From Beaufortia kweichowensis (lineage: Eukaryota; Chordata; Actinopteri; Cypriniformes; Gastromyzontidae), in assembly GCA_019155185.1 (NCBI GenBank), contig CM032814.1, positions 2,754,172-2,818,171 of the forward strand: a DNA stretch of 64,000 bases, read 5' to 3'. Below are positions 38,131 through 48,731 of this stretch, piece after piece. The translations under genes and the position numbers were made by a program. Positions within the stretch are counted from its first letter, which is position 1; every line of letters starts with the position of its first letter. The notes beneath the pieces were generated by a model. It saw only the letters and a list, made by a program, of their open reading frames with translations. It searched no databases and was not told the origin of the DNA.

Positions 38131-40860
38131 GTTCTTTCTTTACGATCTTTACGATTCACCCTGACACTCGATTATTGCATTTTCCATCGCTCTATTCCTA
38201 TAGTATGAGGTAGCAACGTCTGTCAAATTGTTTCTTTAAGTTAGATCTTTAAAATGGATCAGTTGATGTGGTTTACAAAACCAATTTCAGAGTCTGACTA
38301 AATCAGTCAGAGCAGTTCTTAGTCAAGTCAACAATTCACTGAATGATTAAATCCAGAACTATTTTGTCAGATATTAACCCTAACCCTAACCCTATCTGAA
38401 AAATGTGTTGATACTAAGAGCATTTTGGAGTGTACTGACAATTTGACTGTTGGAATAAAAGTAGAAGTTTCTACTGATTGTATGACAGTTTTATGCACAC
38501 ATATACAAAGCAAAGTTGGTTATAAGTAATCTTCTATTAAAGCATTACTTATTATTTTTATGAACTTAATATTTAACTTAGAGCATGTCAAATGCCACAC
38601 CAGGTTGTCAAGGACTATAAAAACCTAAATGATCTCTGAATCATATCCTAAACTGTTTGATAAAGAGTCGACTCACGCACACAAATGACTCAGACTTCCC
38701 ACCGCTAATCTGAACTTTACAAAAGTATAGCTAGCACTGCAAAACAACCAATGACATCACCAGGAATGTGAGTCTTAGCCTATTTGTCAAACATCTCATC
38801 TGTAATGCTTATCTACTTCATCAGACAGGTGATGTTGTACAAGCTTTAACTGGAATTCTCCTCAGATTCAATTACCTACATCAAGGAAACCATGTCATCT
38901 CTTCACGCCTAAAACCATTCAGATGTTGTCAATAACCCCAAAGCCATTTCAGGTGACTGTAGTGGTTAGCGACAAGTGGGGGATTCTTATTAGAACTCAC
39001 CTGGGTATCTTATCTGTCAGTAATGATTTGTGTTGTTGTCCTCTTGTTGTTGTTTGGGAGCAGAAAAACTGGGCCTGCTGGGAAACGGAGTTTAATGTTC
39101 GCTATGTATTTTCCTCTTTCTCCCTCTCTGAGGACAGCTGCGGCGTCTTCATCCATTAGCGCTCGGATGAGTGAGGTGTGCGGTGCTGTGTTGACACGCT
39201 CGGCTTCCTTCCGGCCCGTTTGATAGGAAGCCGTGTCTGGTGGCTCTCTGGGGCATAGGCGATAGTCTCCAGCAGTCTCCTGCCTGCCACTCATCATGGC
39301 TGGAGCTCTGTCACGGTTAGATGTCAGCGCAGTGAGCGATGAGGACCGCTGAAGTGTCTGCAGAATGAAAATAGGTTTTGCGTTCAATGTTGGTCAACGT
39401 GCCGTCAAGATTTATTTATTGTAAACTTACATTTGACCCCTGAGCATCTAGGTCACATCAAAGGGAAAGAAATATGGTTATTCCCCCCCTTTGGATGTTA
39501 AGCCTGTTGTTTATGCCCTTTTATTTGACTTCGGGCTAAAACCGGGTTTGGTTGTCAATGCATTTTAGCATGTAAATTAAATGGGCATTTAAAAAAAAAG
39601 AAGAAATGAACAATTTGGATGAAAGGTCGAGAGAGTTTAACCAAAGACTTGCAAAAATGAAGAAAGAGAATGAAGCAACTCATCTTATGGAGGGAATAAT
39701 TTAAGAAATGTACACTATTCTAGTTATGCACATGCTATTCAAGAAGGGCAAATCAACTACAGTATCATACATTAGTATCACATTTAAAATAATGGATCTG
39801 GGAAACAATGTCTCAGGATTAAAATATATATATATCAAAGGAAAATGATGCAAAAAGCAGAAATATTCAATGCTTTTGCACAAGTTCTGGGTCACCAACT
39901 AAATGCAAATTAAAAAGCAAATTTTTCACCTTGATCATAATAATTATTTTTGAAAATATCAGATTTCATTGCTCCCAATGAAGCAAGATCCTCTTTAAAA
40001 CATTCATACATCATGTTGGCATAACATTGATCATTTACACAAACCATTCATTTATTATATTTTTACCGGGGCAGTCACAATATAATGGTATTGCCAATAA
40101 CTGTTATAATCAATATTGTGTTCATTTTTCCATATATAATAATATTGTAAATAATTGAGCACCCATTTAGAATTTTGTCTAAAGAGCCACAATTCTCTCT
40201 TTTTGCCCCTTCACACCTGTATTCACTGGCCAAAAAATACCTGAAAACACAAAATTAAGAAAAAAATAAAGTTGAATCTGACAGCATTATTGATTCATTT
40301 TAGAAACATTTCAATAGATTTTTTTCTTCCTATGACCACAGTGTAATAACTTTGATATCATGACAGCCCTAACAGGAATTTGTTAATAATTAATTTGCAA
40401 TTTTAATTTTACTTAGTAAAATATTTTATATTAATGATAAAAAATGTAAAAAGATGGCTTTTTGCTCCCAGACATTCTGACCTCCCCCATAACGAAACAA
40501 GAAAGAGATGCATGACCAATTTAATGTCTGTTTTATTTACGATCACACAAAGCTTGTTTCTTGTGACCAAACTAAAGTGTATATTAAGCCAACAGTCTGT
40601 TTTATATCTGTGTTTCTGGTACCTGAGGGCTTGTGTCTGGATGATGGCACGCATCATGCCTCATTTCCTGGAAAATGCAGGACACAGGGCTCGCAGCACT
40701 GCAGGCCAGTCATGAGATATGGGTTAGTCAACCTCAGGTGTTTGCACATAGAGGAAGAGAGAGAAGCTAATGCTACTCAAATGTCACCAGGGAGTAGCAG
40801 ATTTCAGCTGGTCTTAACAAACCTTTGACCCAGCAAATTTGATTTATATCAGTTATAGCC
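38131..40860. other. Intergenic, no gene recognised
   Basis: A telomere-like (TAACCC)3 occurs at 38374-38394. The stretch 39000-39390 has more CpGs and two short opposed open frames without known domains. The stretch 39900-40400 is AT-rich and may be worn repeat. Confidence 0.5.
38374..38394 (-). repeat. Short interstitial telomere-like repeat
   Basis: TTAACCC followed by TAACCCTAACCCTA makes just over three units of the vertebrate telomere repeat in the CCCTAA orientation. It is too short to imply a chromosome fusion. Confidence 0.85.
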
Positions 40861-43149
40861 ACTGTGCTACACTTTCAGAGGCGTAAGGCTTTTAAATATT
40901 GCACTTTTATTGGGTTACGATTGTGAGGACGATTATGAGGCGGGTATGAAATGCCTCATTTGCTTCGTTTGAGTTTCTTAAGGGGTTCACAGCACAATGA
41001 ATTATGAAATACGGTTTATTATTACAGTTTTACACGCTCCAGCAGCAACACTGCTTTAGTGTAAAATTTATACTAAACCTGTATACAGTTTTACTAGCTG
41101 TGTCCTCCGCCAACCTTCTACAAACCGCACTGTTAAACATGTTTCCATTAACTGGTCACACAGTACCAGTTCTCTGGTGAGTCAACAGTCACACCTGAAT
41201 CCCCAGCCAATGGGAACATGCACAGGTGTTTGCAAAATAACACTGATCCGTCTCCGAGTGTGCTCACCCGGCCCAGGCAAAACAATCCGGTGAGAACGCC
41301 TTAGTCATGGGAAAATGACATAACCAACGAGATGGGAGCAGAACAGGGAAATGCGGATGACACATTGCTCAAACATATGACATCATGCTCCAAAGTGCAT
41401 GAGCACATGAAGGTCATGCATGCGGGTTTCAACGTACAAATAAAAGAAAGTCAACATACATTTGAAGATAAACTAGTATCATTTTATACGGCTGTTCTAA
41501 AGCAAACACGCCATATTGTAACCACACCGACGCACTCTTCAAACAATCATCATGCGTCGAATCTAACCGCTCCAAACACGGCCCATCCGTGCATTCGAAG
41601 ATCAAACCACAGCCAAAACAAGCAACCCAAACATCATTCTTACGGTTTCAAAGGGAAAGCACCATTCGAAATCATGTAGTCATTCTGAAACCAGCAAAAA
41701 GAAACTTTTCTTGATTAGAAAGTCCCATGTGAGTTCAGGCATGGAGTTAGTCACAGACTGTTTCAATCTCTTTATGTCTGTTCACTGTTGCTATTGTTAC
41801 CATGACAAAGGGCTTCGAAATCCCCTTTGAACGTCTTATCACGATTGGTTAAATTACTGGCCGTGTTAATACAAATCCAACTCCAACCAAAATCTCATTT
41901 TCATTCTGTTTCCTGTCATTATTCCTAATTCTGCCTCACTCTGTGGATTCGGGTGCCGCGTTGCCATGGCGACTGAATTATTAATTTTCCCGTTTCACCC
42001 TTCCAAAACTGAGCGAATGCACTTGAGCAGTACATCGAACAGATAAGACGAATGTGTTTTTGCCACTGATTTACACAATCTGATAATGTGCTAATAAAAT
42101 GCGGCCTACAAATGAGGCAAAACCAGTGCGATTGTAGATTACCAGTCTATTTAGCCTGTTCTCCGTAACACGTTTCGTCACGGGTTATTGAATTTCGTAC
42201 ACGAGTCCTGAACTACATTTTAATGAGCATGTGTGCGATAATATGATACATTATTCACTAAACAGTAATTCTAGAAAATGATTTAATGCAAATTTGATGT
42301 GTGTAATTTCTATTTAACGGCTTTCAACTAAATTGCAAAAATATTAACAGTCTCTATACGAGTTAGAAATGCTCCCATGTCTGCTTATATCTGCTTGAAT
42401 GAAGAAAAGACTGATTTTTGCTAAACTGAAAGTAACCCTAAACTTGGTAAGGTTTGGTTCCAGTAACATATGTCTAATGAGAATAACATTTTACAATAAT
42501 AATGACATCATAAATTATGGCCACATTAAAAAGCCTGTATTTTCAGGCTGATCCAGTTAACATACATGTGTTACAGTCAACACACCTTTTTCACCTCAAA
42601 GACGAGACTTTTATTTCAACATTCTCCACATTGAATGCTGTGATGCCTCATTTAAAACAGTGACTGTCTCTTTCAACTGTAAGATGAAAAAAAGCCAGAC
42701 AAAATACTGATTATGAAAATCTTTACCTTAACACACATCCTACTCGATCTTTTGTTTTGAATTTAGCAGTAAGCCCGTGTGGAGTCTGCTGCACTGAAAC
42801 TCAGACTTAACGCAGATTCCAATGATATACACTTGATGTGAAGCTAAGATAAGAGATAAGACGAGGAGACGCATTGTGTTGTGGAGAGAGGACGAGGACC
42901 TCCTGGGCACTGACCTGACTGCCAGAGATCAGTGGCCCTGATGAACCAGACGGGCGGGTGGGGGGCTGATACTGTCCCGGTATCAGATTTTGAGGAGGAC
43001 AAAAGAGATTTTCTCTCTTTTGCCGTATCAGTAGGACAGCGGGTGACCCACTGTTAATGTGCAGAGAATATGTTATGATACACACAGCTGAGATTGTGTC
43101 ATGTAGTAAGTTAAGTATTAACAATGAGTGTTTCTAAACTTTTAAATAC
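40861..43149. other. Intergenic, no gene recognised
   Basis: The stretches 40900-41320 and 41740-42240 are relatively complex and repeat-free. A 115-codon frame at 41332-41679 has no recognisable domain. An octamer-type ATGCAAAT lies at 42286-42293. Confidence 0.5.
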
Positions 43150-43290
43150 AATCTAAGGTGTTCTGATTGGTTGCTAAGTGGTTGAAAGCAGGTTTCTGGG
43201 TGGGTTCTAGGTTCACCCAAATCAAGAAAGCCCACCTTACAAGTTTCTGTGATATTCTAGGCCCTAGATATGGCTTAACGTACATTAATA
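43150..43290 (-). repeat. GTTGCTAAG-type dispersed repeat
   Basis: GATTGGTTGCTAAGTGGTTG and GGTTTCTGGGTGGGTTCTAG belong to the same AGCAACC array family as 22060-22245, in reverse orientation. The tail reads TTCTGTGATATTCTAGGCCC. Boundaries are approximate. Confidence 0.5.
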
Positions 43291-45060
43291 GGACGTTTAC
43301 ACATTTTATCACCCACAAGCTTAGACAAAAAATAGCTTAGAAGGCTTAAAGGCACTCAGCTAAACAAGTTTTAAAAGGATTTAAAGCATTCCTGTCTATA
43401 GAAGGATAAGTGACAAACCAAAAGTGTAACATTTACCGTTAGGGGTTTGTTCAAATAACCCAATATGCCCTACATGCCTTAGCAAGCACCACTAATACAG
43501 TTAATTCATGTACTGCATTCTACACTATTGTTTCATTCTGTTGGTAAAAGAAATCAAGAAAAACAAATAACTGGGTGTGGGAAAAGCAGCGCACATTTCA
43601 CCTCCCACATTCACACAGAGCTTGTGAAAAGCAAAGGAGTGAATCACAGGTCTACCAGTGACATTAATGGTCAAGGTAACCTGATAGACAGTCTACTTCC
43701 CCAAAACTCTCAAAGCATCACGTATTCATTCACCCAAGCCTCTAATCAAAGGGCTGGGCTTCTGTTTACACTCCGCAGCAGATAAATGCCCAGCCCCCTT
43801 CTGAAAAAAAGAGAGGTGATTTTCCCACAGAGTTCTAGTGAAAAAAATAAAATGCTTAACATTCCTTATCGTGGAATAATGGTAGCAGCCTTTAGCAAAT
43901 CAAATCACAGGGGAAAACAACCCTTAACCACAAAATGCCTCACACTGTGAAACAATGACCATTCAACTGCCCTTAGATTTTCCAGCATGTTTAAGATCTT
44001 CATCCAGACCCCCATCAATATCCCATTTGGGTGCATTTGATGTGGTTTTTAGATATACTTATTTTAGATGCTAGTTATTTTTGTACTTTATGGTTTATAG
44101 CAAACATTTTTGTGGTTAGTTTCTCATATAAGAAAAGAAATAAGTATGGAACTGTAATACTGAATTTCTGTTAATTATGACACATGCAAAGAAATCATTG
44201 AGCTGACTTTGTAACACAAGTAAACTGCAGAATTTCAACTGGTGCAAAACTTACAACTGGTCTTTTGGAAACATAACCGATAAAAAGCACAATTCAAAAT
44301 ATTGAGATTAATTTGATATACTATTATATATTATAAAAAATAATATGAAATATATAACGTGAACACCCCCTAACTGCAATAGTTTTATAAAAGCAGACTT
44401 TCATGCCCCGTGCAAGGTCAAGTATCAACTTCTTTGATCTTTAGGCAACGTGCCCATCATTACACACAGAGCTGGCAAGAGACACACAGCAATCGTTTAA
44501 TGCCACCCTTCACTGAATCTCAATGAATATCCACAAGACTGAGCAAACAGAGACAGACCATGTGTAAAGACTAATGAAGCCAATGATCACTTTTGCATGG
44601 CCAGGTACCGCATACAGTAAGACAATTCTGATTTATGACATGGCGCATTAGAAAAAATATTGATTCCTTCTTTTGTCTTTCTCTCGTTCTCCTTTACCGG
44701 CAAAGATTGATGTCACGGCATTGATTTCCAATCAATCAATTTATATTCATTTTAATAACGCTTGAGCAATTTCTCAAAGTCCTTACGAATAGCCATGCAT
44801 CTCAATTACGTGCACCTGGTAAAATAAATAGTTTAGGGACGATTTGTTGAATTATAATTGCCTTTTTTACAAGTTTGCTGGCAATAGATACCAAGTTATT
44901 GGACACTGTAAAAACGGTTATTGTCTTTTATCACCATATAATGTTTTAAATAATCTGACAACTGGCAAATAAAACGTAAGCATAATAAATAAATGCTGCT
45001 TTTATATAACCTAATTAGGTACACAAAAGCAGACACGAAATGCCTTTTGTTTGTAACAAC
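43291..45060. other. Intergenic, no gene recognised
   Basis: Non-coding. The stretch 44390-44830 is relatively complex and may be conserved; 44280-44360 is AT-rich. Confidence 0.5.
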
Positions 45061-45680
45061 TAACAAAAAAAGCATTGATGGTATCGCTGTCACTTTGGGG
45101 ACTGGGAGGGCAAAATGAACAGGTTTGGCACGCGTCCAGTTTTAATAAAACACAGCTATTGGTGTGCATTTCCTCGCTTCAGCAAATCCAATTGGAAATG
45201 CTTGGCCTGTTCCGTGTCTGCGCTGTATTAAGGCTAATTAGTGTCTTAGTCTATTTGCATAGCGAGTGGTTTCCAACCATTCTCAACCCGCTGACCCGTA
45301 CGCACACGCGGCTCACGGGATCAACCGCTCCTGAAAAGAACGTCCAATAATTGTTTTCGCACGCATCAAGGGATGGGTACTCGTGGGATAAATAGCGCTC
45401 TATACGGCGCGTCACTTAGAAGGGAAGACGAAAAACCTGCAACAACTTACTGATTGCACTGACATTGATGTATTAAAATGGACCCTGCACGTAATTGCTC
45501 TTTCCTGTGGCTACTGTGCGGAGAGGGTTGCATAATGATGATAGAGTTTAGAACCTGGCTAAAAGAGATAAACGCCGCCACGGCCCACCACAGAGCGTTT
45601 TCCGGACACTTCCTTAATGAAACATCATGCTGGATAATGCGCCGGGGTGATATGAATGGGGCATAAAAAGACAGTCAAGT
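45061..45680 (+). other. Candidate conserved element / possible orphan promoter upstream of klf6
   Basis: Complex sequence with a perfect octamer ATTTGCAT (45253-45260). A CpG-dense stretch (45288-45430) has CCAAT at 45343-45347 and a TATA-like ATAAATAG at 45389-45396. A 62-codon frame with strong start context (AAAATGG, ATG at 45478) follows. No protein family is recognised. It is most likely a klf6 regulatory element; an unannotated transcript is possible. Confidence 0.35.
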
Positions 45681-47980
45681 GGCAACTTCCCTTTGTGGAT
45701 TTCCTTGTTGTCCCACAACACGAACAGGGTTTACATTCAGTGCAAGGTACACAATGTCACATGACATTCATTCTAGACATTCTGTTTAGTCTTAGTTACG
45801 ACAGCGACGACACTCAGATAAGCCTAACGCAGAGCAACACAAAGCACGAAACTCATTGTTGCAATTTTCCAGCAAGCAAAAAAAGATGGTTCAATTTCAA
45901 TGGATTTTAAAGGACAGACGCTGAGGTCCGAAGTGACAGACTGTTTTCAATGGCGGTCTTTCAGTTCAAAAGCACGCTGGACAAAGCCATTGTCCGGAAC
46001 GTCTGACCTTTGCCAATGATTAACAGTTGCACCACTTCCCCTATGACAAGCAGCTCAAAAATTCCCTGAAATGACTATCAAGGCCAGGCGCAACAGCTCC
46101 ACACACATCACCATATGACTGAATCAGATGCTACAAGTTACAAATATGGCCCCAGCTGAGAGACACAATAGGGACTCAGTTCTTTAGAGGTTAGCACCAG
46201 ACTATACTGCGGCGCTGGACAATAACACTCTGTTCTGGAAATGTTGTTTGTAACATCTTTACTGAACTCAGAAGATGGGAGGATGGATCGCTGCGTAAAT
46301 GAACTTTACCCACATGTCTTATGCAAGAGATCAAAAAAGTAATTGTAAATAATTGTAATTGTAATAATGATTCTAGTTGTATGGCATCTTAACATTTTCA
46401 TTTAACTACACATTCTGAATTGAACTCGAATTATTTATAGTGTATAGAGGACAATTGCCCAGCTTTGTCTACAAATAAATAATTGTACATTTTACAAACA
46501 CCTACAAACACATCATTCTCCTGTTATATCTTATTTTGGAGTGTGCAGTATATATACTGTGTGCAGTATGCAAATTTTCTGTAACCATGAAATACACAGA
46601 TGTCCCTAATACACTTCATAGCACCCTGCACAGAATACCATATCCCACAATGCACTTTTGCTTACAACTATTTTTTTTAATGCTGGTATTCTATCCTGAA
46701 CATACTGTAGCCCTAGTATTTTGGCCTGTTTTTATATTTCACACATTGTGAGCACTATTCAAAAAGTATTTTTAAACTTGAAACTATCGCCCTATTTGGC
46801 TTACATAATCAGAGGTTATGTACAGGCCTAGTAACCAAACAGACACATCACACACCTCTTAGTTATTAGTAGTCCCGACTTAGTTTCTCTCAACCAGTGG
46901 CTATTTAAAGAGTGGACACAAGTCAACTGGTGTACTGTACTCCACAGGCTGCGGTCATTTACCAGAGTGACCACATACTTCATATATGAGTCATAAGCAA
47001 TGTGCCCCATAGTTACATTAGTAGAAACACATACATTTGCTCTGTGAAGAAGCTTTAGGGATACTAATTTATTTATTAATAAAACACACTTTCCTACCAC
47101 TGTAAATACGGAGATATTCATCTTTAGATGTAAACTTATACTTCAAACTTCTCCAAAATGTGTTTGTTTGAGGGTCATTCATATTATGTAGTATCTTGTG
47201 AACTCTTGTGTAACTTTAGTTATTTTTTAAAAATATGGTCATGTAATTATTAAAACAATAGCAAGAAAATTAACATACATTAGTTTTTAAGCTTTCTATA
47301 TAACAAAATAAACAGTTAACATTAGATATTGGTCAGACACTGAGCCAATTTAAAGTAATTGAGTAAATTTTGTTACATGAGGGAGGCCAGATGAAGTCAT
47401 TGTATTAAACAGGATGAACTGTTTAACTGTACGAGACGTCACTGAGTTCATCTTTTACTAATACTTACAGTTTGCACTGTTGTAATCCCTATGATGTCAC
47501 TTCCTGGATGATGATTATGTCATTAGCAATTTGTCTTGTGTTTGTCAGATGGATATTACAAAATACTACCAGAATGGAAAGTGGCATTAAGGACCTAGAA
47601 AAAACACCAATACATGGATTAGCAAACAAACATTTCCAAGTAATCCAAGTTTTGAGACATTTTTATAAGAGGACAGAAAAAATGAATTAAGAAGCATCAT
47701 TCCATTCGTGGAAGTGACACAAATAATTTCAATTTAAAGTATAAAACACTTTAAAATTCGGCCCATGTCCAACTAACAGTTATTATAATAAGCTAACTAA
47801 TATACTCTATTATGTGTCATGTATACAAGTTTAATTTCCACGTTTAATATTTCATCGAATATAACAACATACACATAATTGGGAAGTGAAAATGCACACG
47901 CCATAGCATGACTGACCCACGAGCAACTCTGGCGTGCTAATTAAACCCAAATGAACGTATCTGAACCCTAAAACTCGATA
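45681..47980. other. Intergenic, immediate klf6 upstream region
   Basis: No coding exon is recognised. AT-rich from about 46330 to 47870. Open frames are short and without known domains. Confidence 0.55.
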
Positions 47981-48099
47981 TGAAACTCTCCAGAAGCAGC
48001 AGCAGCAGAAACATGCCCACAGCGCTCGCGCTGGCCGAACAGAAGCGCGTGTCACTCCACACGCAGCTCCGCCGCTCAGGAGCAGAACTGAAGCGGAAG

Positions 48100-48400
48100 A
48101 GCGCAGGGCTCTTATATATGCTTCTAAAAATAACTAGCCAATGAGCTCGCAGACTGCCACAGTTAAATCCACCAATTACAACGTCAGGAGGCCGTATTTA
48201 TTTCCACAAGTGCCTGCGATTGGTCGAAAGTGATATCATATGCGCCCGCGCACCCTGGTCGCGTCCGATTGGCCGCGTTGTAAGGAAACGTCACGCTGTC
48301 ACGAGGGGGTAGGCAGGCTGCGAGGTTTGAACAGGGGAAGTTGACGGAGCGCAGCGCTTTGCCTTGAGTTCAGTGTTTGCAAATATAGAGTGATCTCAAC
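48100..48400 (+). promoter_or_regulatory. klf6: klf6 proximal promoter (CpG-rich, four CCAAT boxes)
   Basis: CCAAT occurs at 48138-48142 and 48172-48176, and its complement ATTGG at 48219-48223 and 48268-48272, with strong NF-Y-like flanks (AGCCAATGAG, CGATTGG). A TATA-like TATATAT lies at 48114-48119. A perfect MEF2 consensus, CTAAAAATAA, lies at 48124-48133. ACGTCA half-CRE motifs are at 48181-48186 and 48288-48293. CpGs are frequent through about 48000-48620, unlike most of the flanks. The start site is inferred to lie around 48.33-48.40 kb; no TATA is well placed for it, so initiation may be dispersed. CCAAT boxes facing both ways also permit divergent transcription. Confidence 0.7.
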
Positions 48401-48430
48401 AGCAGAGAGAGAGAGACAGAGAGAGAGACT

Positions 48431-48464
<34 letters not shown>

Positions 48465-48629
48465 GACAGAGAGAGAGAGACGGACTAGCGGACTCTGAAC
48501 GAGCAAAGCGACGGCTGCATCGCGTTGCTGGTGCACGGAGAGGACGCTTGTTTGTCAGATTGCATACTTGATCTCCATTAAAGAAGATCTCTTTCTCGTC
48601 TTCGCTCGAATCTAACACTTGGGATTGCA
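48370..48629 (+). other. klf6: klf6 5' UTR (approximate start)
   Basis: This is the leader between the CpG-rich promoter and the ATG. It contains no ATG from about 48382 to the start codon, so there is no upstream ORF by standard initiation. It contains a GA tract at 48404-48480. The left boundary is an estimate, since no transcript evidence is available. Confidence 0.55.
48404..48480 (+). repeat. GA microsatellite in klf6 5' leader
   Basis: The segment is an imperfect (GA)n tract broken by a few C and T bases (GACAGA, GACTGA units). It is probably transcribed in the klf6 5' UTR or lies just upstream of the start site. GAGA-type tracts can bind GAF-like factors and are prone to length change. 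Confidence 0.9.
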
Positions 48630-48731
48630 ATGGATGTTCTACCGATGTGCAGCATTTTTCAGGAACTTCAAATCGTTCACGACACTGGCTATTTCTCTGC
48701 TTTGCCATCGCTCGAAGAATACTGGCAACAG
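48630..48731 (+). CDS. klf6: klf6 coding exon 1 (residues 1-34)
   Basis: The exon encodes 34 codons ending EEYWQQ, followed by the donor GTAACA; the intron phase is 0. It holds the hydrophobic N-terminal segment shared by KLF6 and KLF7. The start context GCAATGG is strong. Intron 1 (48732-50058, 1327 bp) contains no other coding signal that I can see. Confidence 0.95.

Noticed and set aside
41332..41679. 115-codon frame with ATG start
   Set aside because: Gln/His/Asn-rich, no family recognised, no promoter or splice context.
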